A DNA stretch of 6,887 bases from Pseudomonadota bacterium (GCA_023425455.1 JAFACP010000380.1:1-6887), one strand, 5' to 3'. Positions 1 to 5,453 are shown, counted from the first letter of the stretch. The notes: generated by a model not told the origin, from the sequence alone. Program-made: numbers and translations.

Positions 1-902
1 TCTTTCGGGTCGAGGGCATCACGCAAGCCATCGCCAATAAAGTTAAAACAGAACAACGTCACCACCAGAAAAGCGGCCGGGAACAGCAGTAGCCACGGCG
101 ACACTTCCATCGAGTTGGCGCCATCGCTTAGCAACGCGCCCCAACTGCTCAGCGGCTCCTGCGTCCCCAGCCCCAGGAAGCTGAGGAACGATTCGAACAG
201 GATCATGCTTGGCACCAGCAAGGAGGCGTACACCACCACCACGCCCAGCACGTTAGGCACAATATGACGCAGGACGATGTTACCGGTCGACACGCCGCCC
301 ACCTGCGCGGCTTCAATAAATTCTTTCCGCTTCAGGCTCAGGGTTTGCCCGCGCACAATACGCGCCATATCCAGCCACGACACCATCCCGATGGCCACGA
401 AGATCAGCAGGATGTTTTGACCGAAGAAGGTCACCAGCAGGATCACGAAGAACATGAACGGGAAGGAGTTTAAGATCTCCAGCAGACGCATCATGACCGA
501 GTCAACTTTGCCGCCCAGGTAACCGGAAAGCGAGCCATAGAGCGTGCCAACAATCACCGCGACCAGCGCGGCGGCGATCCCAACCATCAACGAGATGCGA
601 CCACCAATGGCGACACGAACCAGCAGGTCGCGGCCGGAGGAGTCGGTGCCAAAATAGTGCCCGGAGGCCATATCCGGCGCGCTGGACATCATTCCCCAGT
701 CGGTATCGAAATAGGTGAACGCTGAGAGCATCGGTGCCAGCGTGACGAACAGGGCGATGACCACCAGCACAATCAGGCTGGCGACCGCTGCACGGTTGTG
801 CATAAAGCGACGACGGGCATCCTGCCAGAGGCTGCGTCCTTCGACTTCCAGTTTCTCACTGAAGTTTTCCAGCGCCTCGCTGTTTTTCTTACTCAACATC
901 AT
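1..902 (-). CDS. oppC: Oligopeptide ABC transporter inner-membrane permease OppC (3' end cut by window edge)
   Basis: OppC is one of the two transmembrane subunits of the OppABCDF importer and forms the peptide channel with OppB in the inner membrane. Read on the minus strand from the tandem ATG at 902-897, the protein begins MMLSKKNSEALENFSEKLE, the form seen in E. coli OppC. The window holds 300 complete codons plus two bases of codon 301 and ends in ALDPK, so only about two residues and the stop are missing if the usual 302-residue length holds. Visible parts are a cytoplasmic N-terminal tail (about residues 1-38), a first membrane segment (SLIVLVVIALFVTLAP), the extracytoplasmic GTDSSGRDLL loop, and a BPD_transp_1 domain whose EAA loop reads EAAQVGGVSTGNIVLRHIVP. 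It starts 14 bases after the oppB stop, with a weak GGGG ribosome binding site, so it is co-transcribed with oppB. Family assignment is essentially certain. Confidence 0.97.
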   Translation of the reverse strand, partial: MMLSKKNSEALENFSEKLEVEGRSLWQDARRRFMHNRAAVASLIVLVVIALFVTLAPMLSAFTYFDTDWGMMSSAPDMASGHYFGTDSSGRDLLVRVAIGGRISLMVGIAAALVAVIVGTLYGSLSGYLGGKVDSVMMRLLEILNSFPFMFFVILLVTFFGQNILLIFVAIGMVSWLDMARIVRGQTLSLKRKEFIEAAQVGGVSTGNIVLRHIVPNVLGVVVVYASLLVPSMILFESFLSFLGLGTQEPLSSWGALLSDGANSMEVSPWLLLFPAAFLVVTLFCFNFIGDGLRDALDPK

Positions 903-916
903 GGCGTACCCCAGCG

Positions 917-1837
917 TTAGTAACGGATTTTCGGGTCGATAACGGCATACAGCACATCGACAATAGCGTTAAAGAAAATAGTCAGCGTTCCCACGAGGAT
1001 CGTGAGACTGAGAACCAGAGAATAGTCGCGGTTCAGCGCGCCGTTAACAAACAGCTGACCAATACCCGGCAGACCATAGATGGTTTCAATGACCATTGAA
1101 CCCGTAATAATACCGACGAAGGCAGGCCCCAGATAGGAGAGCACAGGCAGCAGTGCAGGCTTCAGCGCGTGACGGAAGATAATCCGGCGCATTGGCAGCC
1201 CTTTGGCGCGCGCAGTACGAATGAAGTTTGAGTGCAGCACTTCAATCATCGAGCCGCGGGTGATACGCGCAATACTGGCAATATAGGCCAGCGATAATGC
1301 CACCATTGGCAAGATCATATATTTGAGCGCACCGCCGTTCCATCCGCCTCCTGGCAACCATTTCAGCGTGATGGCAAATATCATCACCAGTAATGGCGCG
1401 ACAACGAAACTGGGGATAACCACCCCGGTCATTGCGACCCCCATTACGGCATAATCCCATTTGGTATTTTGTTTAAGCGCGGCGATCACGCCGGCAGTGA
1501 CGCCGAGAACCACGGCAAGTAAGAAGGCCGCAGCCCCTAATTTCGCCGATACCGGGAAGCTGGAAGCCACCAGGTCGTTAACGGAATAGTCTTTATATTT
1601 AAATGACGGTCCAAAATCACCCTGCGCGAGTTGCTTCAGATAATTGAAGTACTGAGTCGTGATCGGATCGTTTAAATGGTATTTCGCTTCAATATTGGCC
1701 ATAACTTCTGGCGGCAGCGTACGTTCACCGGTAAAGGGACTTCCCGGTGCCAGTCGCATCATAAAGAAGGAGATCGTTATAAGAATAAAGAGTGTTGGAA
1801 TCGCTTCGAGACAGCGACGTAGGATAAATTTCAACAT
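917..1837 (-). CDS. oppB: Oligopeptide ABC transporter inner-membrane permease OppB
   Basis: OppB is the second channel-forming subunit of the oligopeptide importer and pairs with OppC in the inner membrane. The 306-residue product equals the usual family length. It opens with MLKFILRRCLEAIPTLFILI, the typical first membrane helix (about 9-30). A periplasmic loop follows (about 31-95), and the BPD_transp_1 core has helices near 98-120, 130-158, 172-192, 228-250 and 276-300. The EAA loop at about 207-226 (RTARAKGLPMRRIIFRHAL) is the contact for the ATPase subunit. The protein ends DPKIRY. The ATG at 1837 is preceded by GAAGG (1846-1850) with 8 bases between, which supports this start. It lies 86 bases after the oppA stop, across a GC-rich stem-loop, and 14 bases before oppC. 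No defects are seen. Confidence 0.98.
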   Translation of the reverse strand: MLKFILRRCLEAIPTLFILITISFFMMRLAPGSPFTGERTLPPEVMANIEAKYHLNDPITTQYFNYLKQLAQGDFGPSFKYKDYSVNDLVASSFPVSAKLGAAAFLLAVVLGVTAGVIAALKQNTKWDYAVMGVAMTGVVIPSFVVAPLLVMIFAITLKWLPGGGWNGGALKYMILPMVALSLAYIASIARITRGSMIEVLHSNFIRTARAKGLPMRRIIFRHALKPALLPVLSYLGPAFVGIITGSMVIETIYGLPGIGQLFVNGALNRDYSLVLSLTILVGTLTIFFNAIVDVLYAVIDPKIRY

Positions 1838-1890
1838 TGCCCGTACCTTCTGGCGTGTGCCTATATTATGTGATGATGGTTAGACACCGT

Positions 1891-1912
1891 GGGGCGGGCC
1901 CTTGCCCGCCCC
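1891..1912 (-). other. GC-rich stem-loop in the oppA-oppB intergenic gap
   Basis: Arms GGGGCGGGC (1891-1899) and GCCCGCCCC (1904-1912) are perfectly complementary, giving a 9-bp all-GC stem with a 4-base loop. On the minus (coding) strand it begins about a dozen bases after the oppA stop. The bases that follow it towards oppB have no run of U, so it does not look like a complete intrinsic terminator. Binding proteins of ABC operons are usually made in excess over the permeases. The likely role, by inference, is to block 3' exonucleases and stabilise an oppA-only mRNA, or to cause partial termination. Confidence 0.7.
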
Positions 1913-1923
1913 CCTCATTGCCA

Positions 1924-3555
1924 TTAATGCTTGATAATATACAAGTTTTTAACGTAGATATTATCCATCGGGTCTTTACCGGTGTAGCCACCTACCCACG
2001 GTTTAACCAGACGGGCGTTAACATAGTAGTAAACCGGAACGATTGCAGAGTCTTTATCCAGCTGCTGTTCAGCTTTCGCATACAGCTCGCTGCGCTGTGC
2101 TTCGTCAGTCACCTGCAGCGTATCAGCGATCAGCTTATCGAACGCCGGGCTCTTATAGTGCGCGGTGTTGTTCGAGCTGTCGCTCAGCATGGTGTTCAGG
2201 AAGGAGGTCGGCTCGTTGTAGTCTGCACACCAGCCGGCACGCGCTACGTCAAAGGTGCCCTGATGACGGCTGTCGAGGAAGGTTTTCCACTCCTGGTTTT
2301 CCAGCTTCACGTTCGCGCCCAGGTTCTTTTTCCAGATCGAGGAGACGGCGATCGCCAGTTTTTTATGCAGATCGGAGGTGTTGTACAGCAGGTCAAAGGT
2401 CAACGGTTTGTCGGCAGTAAAGCCAGCTTCGGCCAGCAGTTTCTTCGCCTCTTCGTTACGTTTTTCCTGTGACCATTTAAACCACTCTGGTTCAGTCAGT
2501 TTTGCACCGTCGGTGTATGGCGGGGTGTAGCTGTAGGCTGGCAGGTCGCCCTGGTTTTTCACCTTATTGACGATGATATCGCGGTCCAGAGCCAGTTTCA
2601 GCGCGGTACGCACGCGAACGTCATTGAACGGTGCTTTCTGGTTGTTGATTTCGTAGTAATAGGTGCACAGATAAGGGTCAACATGCACTTCCTGCGGGAT
2701 CTCTTTTTTCAGTTTCTGGAACAGTTCGATCGGCAGGTTGTTATAGGTCATGTCGATTTCGCCGCTGCGGTAGCGGTTAACGTCGGTGACTTCAGAAGAG
2801 ATTGGCAGGTAGGTAACCTGGTTAATAACAGTCTTCGCGTTGTCCCAGTAATTTGTATTACGTTCCAGCACAATGCGTTCGTTAACGACCCAGTTTTTCA
2901 GCTTATAGGCGCCGTTCGTCACGATATTGGCCGGCTGGGTCCATTTTTCACCGTATTTTTCAACAGCGGCTTTTGGCACCGGAGATACCGACGGGTGAAC
3001 CAGCAGTTTATAGAAGTACGGAACAGGCTCGCTCAACGTCACTTCAAAGGTATGGTCATCAATCGCTTTTACGCCGAGATCGGTAACCGGTTTTTTACCC
3101 GCGATAATGTCATCAATATTGGCGACGTGACCATATTGCAGATAGCTCGCATACGGTGACGCCGTATTTGGGTTCGCCAGGCGCTGCCAGCTGTAGACGA
3201 AATCTTCCGCCGTTACAGGCGTGCCGTCGGACCATTTCGCGTCTTTACGCAGATGGAAGGTCCAGACTTTAAAATCTTTGTTTTCCCACTTCTCTGCCAC
3301 ACCCGCTACCGGGTGACCATCTACGTCACTGACCAGCAGGCCTTCGAACAGGTCGCGGCTCACGTTAGACTCAGGAACACCTTCAATTTTGTGCGGGTCA
3401 AGAGACTGAACTTCCGCGCCGTTGTTACGTACCAGCGTCTGTTTTTCAGCCAGTTGAACACCGGCAGGAACGTCAGCAGCCATGGCGACGTTGCCCGCGA
3501 TTAGCGCAGTCAGGATCCCCGCCGCTACCAGACTTTTTTTTGTGATGATGGACAT
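1924..3555 (-). CDS. oppA: Periplasmic oligopeptide-binding protein OppA
   Basis: OppA captures peptides of roughly two to five residues in the periplasm and hands them to OppBCDF; it also serves murein-peptide recycling and nitrogen scavenging. The 543-residue precursor has a classic signal peptide (MSIITKKSLVAAGILTALIAGNVAMA, cleaved before ADVPAG), leaving a mature protein of 517 residues. The solute-binding-protein family 5 fold is clear (KVWTFHLRKDAKWSDGTPVT). Known ligand-site residues of Salmonella OppA are kept: Glu32 (mature) in KIEGVPE, and Arg413 and Asp419 around ARAGWCADYNEP. So is the disulfide pair Cys271/Cys417 (mature), at precursor positions 297 and 443. The start is supported by GGAG (3566-3569), 10 bases ahead of the ATG. 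It is the first gene of the opp operon, after a long non-coding leader. Confidence 0.98.
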   Translation of the reverse strand: MSIITKKSLVAAGILTALIAGNVAMAADVPAGVQLAEKQTLVRNNGAEVQSLDPHKIEGVPESNVSRDLFEGLLVSDVDGHPVAGVAEKWENKDFKVWTFHLRKDAKWSDGTPVTAEDFVYSWQRLANPNTASPYASYLQYGHVANIDDIIAGKKPVTDLGVKAIDDHTFEVTLSEPVPYFYKLLVHPSVSPVPKAAVEKYGEKWTQPANIVTNGAYKLKNWVVNERIVLERNTNYWDNAKTVINQVTYLPISSEVTDVNRYRSGEIDMTYNNLPIELFQKLKKEIPQEVHVDPYLCTYYYEINNQKAPFNDVRVRTALKLALDRDIIVNKVKNQGDLPAYSYTPPYTDGAKLTEPEWFKWSQEKRNEEAKKLLAEAGFTADKPLTFDLLYNTSDLHKKLAIAVSSIWKKNLGANVKLENQEWKTFLDSRHQGTFDVARAGWCADYNEPTSFLNTMLSDSSNNTAHYKSPAFDKLIADTLQVTDEAQRSELYAKAEQQLDKDSAIVPVYYYVNARLVKPWVGGYTGKDPMDNIYVKNLYIIKH

Positions 3556-3569
3556 TGTGTTGATACTCC
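3556..3569 (-). promoter_or_regulatory. oppA ribosome binding site with CA-rich spacer (candidate GcvB sRNA target)
   Basis: On the mRNA strand the Shine-Dalgarno GGAG is followed by TATCAACACA and then the ATG. GcvB, an Hfq-dependent small RNA, is known to repress oppA in E. coli and Salmonella by pairing its G/U-rich R1 region with C/A-rich target sequence. The AUCAACACAAU stretch is the natural candidate for that pairing because it is the most CA-rich segment at the start site. The gcvB gene is not in the window, so the pairing itself is inferred. Confidence 0.55.
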
Positions 3570-3583
3570 ACTCATTATAATTA

Positions 3584-3618
3584 CTGGCCTTGGCCAGCTG
3601 TGTAATCCCCTGTTGGGG
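3584..3618 (-). other. Two small hairpins in the oppA leader
   Basis: CTGGCC (3584-3589) and GGCCAG (3592-3597) are perfectly complementary, and CCCC (3607-3610) pairs with GGGG (3615-3618) around a TGTT loop. Both lie within about 65 bases upstream of the oppA start codon. The first ends only 14 bases ahead of the Shine-Dalgarno sequence, so it could affect ribosome access or sRNA pairing. Just upstream in the RNA is an eight-base A run (3636-3643) flanked by short complementary arms. That they fold in vivo is inference. Confidence 0.4.
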
Positions 3619-3781
3619 CCTGTACAGCGCAGGAGTTTTTTTTGCTGCTGTCAGGTTCTTTTTTACTTCTTGCTATCACCGACTTCTTTATTACTGACGG
3701 TTCGTCTGACCGCCTTGCGTCGATTCTTAACACGCCTCCCCTGTTTGAGACGTGCATTGGATATCTGAGAAAAGGGCTATA

Positions 3782-3796
3782 TGAAAATAATTCTCA
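3782..3796. promoter_or_regulatory. Fur-box-like palindrome upstream of oppA
   Basis: The plus strand reads TGAAAATAATTCTCA; the other strand reads TGAGAATTATTTTCA. Against the Fur 7-1-7 core TGATAATNATTATCA the minus-strand reading matches 12 of 14 specified bases, and the element is itself a near-perfect palindrome. Fur with ferrous iron represses genes carrying such boxes at their promoters. The box sits about 227-241 bases upstream of the oppA start codon. A promoter-like pair overlaps it. No iron-related gene is adjacent, so binding is a prediction. Confidence 0.4.
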
Positions 3797-3818
3797 TCTA
3801 CTTGTTTAATGCTGCAAA
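3790..3818 (-). promoter_or_regulatory. Candidate sigma-70 promoter for the opp operon (weak)
   Basis: On the minus strand TTTGCA (3813-3818, 4 of 6 to the -35 consensus) is followed after 17 bases by GAGAAT (3790-3795, 4 of 6 to the -10). The -10 falls inside the Fur-like palindrome, which would make simple repression possible. Initiation here would give a leader of roughly 225 bases. Other equally weak pairs exist in this AT-rich stretch, so this is only the best-placed candidate. Confidence 0.22.
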
Positions 3819-3977
3819 ATATAAGGCCGGAAAGTACCAAATGGCGTAATCCCGCGCCAATACATTTTGCAAATTTGTTAAGCAATTCTCTTTTACGCCG
3901 TTAAGCGTGTTTCACCGGATAAGCCCACCAGGCACCATTCGATACAAAAACAAGTGGGTATTCAATACGATAGAGAT

Positions 3978-4010
3978 AAAAAATTCTGCGGGCGCGTCAC
4001 TGCGCTAGCA
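3978..4010 (-). terminator. Weak intrinsic-terminator-like structure upstream of oppA
   Basis: On the minus strand TGC-TA-GCGC, a six-base loop, then GCGC-CC-GCA form a stem of 3 bp, a 2x2 internal loop and 4 bp (3987-4010). Two to three bases later comes a run of six T (plus-strand A run 3978-3983). The layout is that of a terminator for leftward transcription, but the broken stem makes it weak. It could end a short transcript or attenuate readthrough towards oppA. Confidence 0.25.
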
Positions 4011-4126
4011 TCGATTACTTTTGTACGAAAATTTAACAACTGGTTATTATTTAGCACATTCTTCTAGGGGAACGTTGAAATTACTAATATCATTTCGCTT
4101 ATCTCTCAGCAAGCCCCAGAGTATCA

Positions 4127-4142
4127 TGTGAGTAAAATAACA
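4127..4142. promoter_or_regulatory. CRP-like half-site pair upstream of oppA
   Basis: TGTGA, six bases, then TAACA matches 9 of 10 specified bases of the CRP consensus TGTGA-N6-TCACA. The flanks add little. It is far from the oppA start (about 570 bases), and no strong promoter is visible at a fixed distance, so it may be chance in AT-rich DNA. Confidence 0.2.
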
Positions 4143-4156
4143 GAGCGATTGGCGGG

Positions 4157-4182
4157 TTTCTGCGCAAGAACGTGCGCAGAAA
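4157..4182. repeat. Perfect 10-bp inverted repeat in the ychE-oppA gap
   Basis: TTTCTGCGCA (4157-4166) and TGCGCAGAAA (4173-4182) are exact reverse complements around a six-base spacer AGAACG. Neither strand carries a T run after the second arm, so it is not a normal intrinsic terminator. It may be an RNA hairpin or the operator of a dimeric regulator. I do not recognise the motif. Confidence 0.6.
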
Positions 4183-4230
4183 ATAGATAACCTGTTGAAA
4201 TGTATGAACAGTAAATTATTAGTAGAATTT

Positions 4231-4239
4231 ATTATGACA
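4231..4239 (-). promoter_or_regulatory. Candidate extended -10 element just after the ychE terminator
   Basis: The minus strand reads TGTCATAAT: a TG plus one base, then CATAAT, which is 5 of 6 to the -10 consensus. This is the extended -10 form that can act without a good -35, and none is seen at 16-18 bases. A start near 4224 would run leftward through the 10-bp dyad and the weak terminator towards oppA. Confidence 0.25.
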
Positions 4240-4284
4240 ACCCGTCTGTTCAACTTTATTTATATGATTTGCTGATATTCACGT

Positions 4285-4313
4285 AAAAAAAACGGAGCCG
4301 CTGGCTCCGTTTT
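4285..4313 (-). terminator. Intrinsic terminator of ychE
   Basis: The hairpin arms CGGAGCC (4293-4299) and GGCTCCG (4303-4309) enclose a three-base loop and extend with A/T pairs to 11 bp. On the minus strand the stem is followed by eight T (plus-strand A run 4285-4292). It begins about 20 bases beyond the ychE stop codon. The plus strand also has a short T run (4310-4313), so weak bidirectional action is possible. It separates ychE from the opp operon transcriptionally. Confidence 0.9.
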
Positions 4314-4331
4314 CCCGGTTCCTCATCTGCG

Positions 4332-4979
4332 CTAATGCAACAGGCCAGGAAAAATGCTCTTGATGCCGGTGACAATGAACTCGATACCCAGCGCCATCAA
4401 TAGCAAACCCATAATTCGCGTAATGACGTTGATACCGGTTTGTCCGAGCCAGCGCACCAGCCACGGAGCCATCCGGAATACTCCCCAGCAGCAGAGCGCA
4501 AAAAGGGCAATCGCGACGGAGAAACCGATCAGATGCATCAGGTTGTGGTAACGGGTTCCCCAGACGATTGTCGAACTGATGGCTCCGGGCCCCGCCATTA
4601 AAGGCAGCGCAAGCGGCACAACGCCAATGCTCTCACGAATGGCCGTTTCTGATTTTTCCTGCTTATTCTGCTTATCTTCCCCCAGCTTCCCGCTGATCAT
4701 CGACATTGCAATCGTCACCACCAGGATCCCGCCCGCAATACGGAATGAATCGATAGAGATACCAAACAGCTGCAAAATCGCATCCCCCAGATAGAGGGAG
4801 GTCAGCAGAATAATCGCCACAGACAGGTTGGCCGTGAGATTGGTTTTATTCCTTGCGGCCGCCGTCTGATAACTGGTCATACTGATAAAGACAGGAATAA
4901 TGCCCACCGGGTTAACCAGAGCAAATAAGCCGATAAAAAACTTAAAATAGGTGGGGAAATCAAATAACGTTTGGATCAC
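4332..4979 (-). CDS. ychE: MarC-family inner-membrane protein YchE
   Basis: This 215-residue protein is a MarC-family (UPF0056) integral membrane protein matching E. coli YchE in length and nearly throughout in sequence. Its physiological role is unsettled; the early link of MarC to multidrug resistance was not upheld. Six hydrophobic helices are visible near residues 13-34, 50-72, 77-96, 118-140, 148-170 and 185-207. A charged cytoplasmic-type linker GKLGEDKQNKQEKSE lies at about 97-111. Family motifs are NPVG (23-26), PLMAGPGAI (126-134) and RIMGLLLMALGIEFI (188-202). The start codon is GTG at 4979, supported by GGAG (4986-4989) six bases upstream and by alignment of MIQTLFDFP with the family N-terminus. 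The stop is TAG. It is divergent from adhE, followed by a strong terminator, and has no clear promoter that I could settle on. Confidence 0.95.
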   Translation of the reverse strand: MIQTLFDFPTYFKFFIGLFALVNPVGIIPVFISMTSYQTAAARNKTNLTANLSVAIILLTSLYLGDAILQLFGISIDSFRIAGGILVVTIAMSMISGKLGEDKQNKQEKSETAIRESIGVVPLALPLMAGPGAISSTIVWGTRYHNLMHLIGFSVAIALFALCCWGVFRMAPWLVRWLGQTGINVITRIMGLLLMALGIEFIVTGIKSIFPGLLH

Positions 4980-5133
4980 GTTTCGCTCCGCTTGTGCGCA
5001 AAGGCTGCTGTCGTTAGGGTGTCACGGTAAAGCCGCGCTGAAGATACGCTTTTTATCAGCACACTTCACCAGAAATCTGCTTCAAAACGTTATCATTTCA
5101 TGATGTTAAAGGGTTGTAGAACCAATGATAGCG

Positions 5134-5161
5134 TTACTTCCAATAGTTACTTAATTATTTA
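5134..5161 (+). promoter_or_regulatory. Candidate distal adhE promoter
   Basis: TTACTT (5134-5139) and TATTTA (5156-5161) are separated by 16 bases. A start a few bases later, near 5167, would give a leader of about 290 bases, which fits the distal adhE start reported in E. coli. Each hexamer is only a moderate match, so the call rests largely on position. A direct repeat GTTACTT (5133-5139 and 5146-5152, start-to-start 13) overlaps it. Each copy contains a six-of-seven match to the NarL heptamer TACYYMT. Confidence 0.35.
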
Positions 5162-5190
5162 ACACTGGAAAAATCTCAAAGAAATAGCCT

Positions 5191-5206
5191 GCTGAAAGGT
5201 ATCAGC
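5191..5206. promoter_or_regulatory. Cra (FruR)-like operator dyad in the adhE leader
   Basis: GCTGA (5191-5195) and TCAGC (5202-5206) are inverted arms. The inner TGAAAGGTATCA (5193-5204) matches 10 of 12 bases of the palindromic Cra core TGAAACGTTTCA. Cra has been reported to repress adhE in E. coli, and this site lies just downstream of the candidate distal start, where a bound repressor would block elongation or initiation. The specific site is my inference. Confidence 0.4.
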
Positions 5207-5217
5207 TTGGGGTAAAA

Positions 5218-5231
5218 TTGACGCAGATCAT
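5218..5231. promoter_or_regulatory. FNR-like site in the adhE leader (weak)
   Basis: TTGAC, four bases, ATCAT matches 8 of 10 specified bases of the FNR consensus TTGAT-N4-ATCAA. adhE is induced without oxygen, but in E. coli this is attributed mainly to redox/Cra-linked control rather than proven FNR binding here. The match may be fortuitous. Confidence 0.2.
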
Positions 5232-5239
5232 GATTTCCG

Positions 5240-5255
5240 TACTCAGAAGTGAGTA
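5240..5255. promoter_or_regulatory. NarL/NarP-type 7-2-7 site in the adhE leader
   Basis: TACTCAG, AA, GTGAGTA forms two inverted heptamers with a two-base spacer, the exact layout of a NarL/NarP 7-2-7 site (TACYYMT-N2-AKRRGTA). It matches 12 of the 14 constrained positions, the innermost base of each heptamer being the exception. Nitrate repression of adhE through NarL is established in E. coli. Assignment to this element is inferred. Confidence 0.45.
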
Positions 5256-5310
5256 ATCTTGATGTCGCCCCCAGGGAGATCACCTATCAAAAAGGGATGA
5301 TGCTAAGGTA

Positions 5311-5437
5311 AGGCTCTTTTAGTAAATTAGTGTGTCGGAGCAGGAAGTAACCCTTTGTTTTAATATGTGTTACGCAAGTACTGTCGGCTCTGACTATACT
5401 CTCTGTCGTATCGAGCGCTGGTTTACTAAAAGAGTTT
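5311..5437 (+). promoter_or_regulatory. Large nested hairpin in the adhE leader (likely RNase III substrate)
   Basis: CTCTTTTAGTAAA (5314-5326) and TTTACTAAAAGAG (5422-5434) are perfect 13-base reverse complements. With G-U pairs the helix extends to 23 pairs (5311-5333 with 5415-5437). A second helix of eight pairs stacks inside it (5334-5341 with 5387-5394), and a third of five pairs lies within that (5347-5351 with 5369-5373). The base of the structure ends 10 bases before the Shine-Dalgarno sequence. In E. coli, RNase III is required for adhE translation because leader structure hides the ribosome binding site. This helix is long enough to be the cleavage substrate. Confidence 0.75.
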
Positions 5438-5446
5438 AACATTATC

Positions 5447-5453
5447 AGGAGAG
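5447..5453 (+). promoter_or_regulatory. adhE Shine-Dalgarno sequence
   Basis: AGGAGAG lies directly upstream of the start, with six bases between GGAG and the ATG at 5458. This strong, well-spaced site fixes the start codon and fits the very high expression of adhE during fermentation. Confidence 0.9.

Larger units (their letters stand above)
3556..4284. other. Long AT-rich non-coding region upstream of oppA
   Basis: Roughly 730 bases between the ychE terminator and oppA hold no credible gene. The longest open frame (minus, 4253-4047) starts with TTG, has no ribosome binding site and resembles nothing I know. The part at 3780-4280 is visibly richer in A and T than the flanking genes, which would suit nucleoid proteins such as H-NS or Lrp, though no site can be assigned. 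The segment nearest oppA (3556-3720) is likely leader RNA with several small hairpins. I could not identify the oppA promoter with certainty; candidates are listed separately. Confidence 0.6.

Noticed and set aside
1837..2472. A 211-codon open frame on the plus strand opposite oppA
   Set aside because: It spans the oppA-oppB gap and the 3' part of oppA in antisense. Its composition is unlike a real protein, and oppA explains the sequence fully.
3893..3935. REP/BIME-like bases (CCGGATAAG near an inverted GGCGTAA/TTACGCC pair)
   Set aside because: Only a fragment resembles the enterobacterial REP core. The complementary half needed for the REP hairpin is missing, and the 7-base inverted pair is more than 40 bases apart.
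4047..4253. A 68-codon frame on the minus strand in the ychE-oppA gap
   Set aside because: It starts with TTG, has no Shine-Dalgarno sequence, shows no recognisable domain and sits in AT-rich DNA. It is most likely non-coding.
4979..4979. GTG start of ychE as a possible misassigned or damaged start
   Set aside because: The N-terminus aligns with the family from this codon and a well-spaced GGAG precedes it, so the GTG start is normal for this gene.
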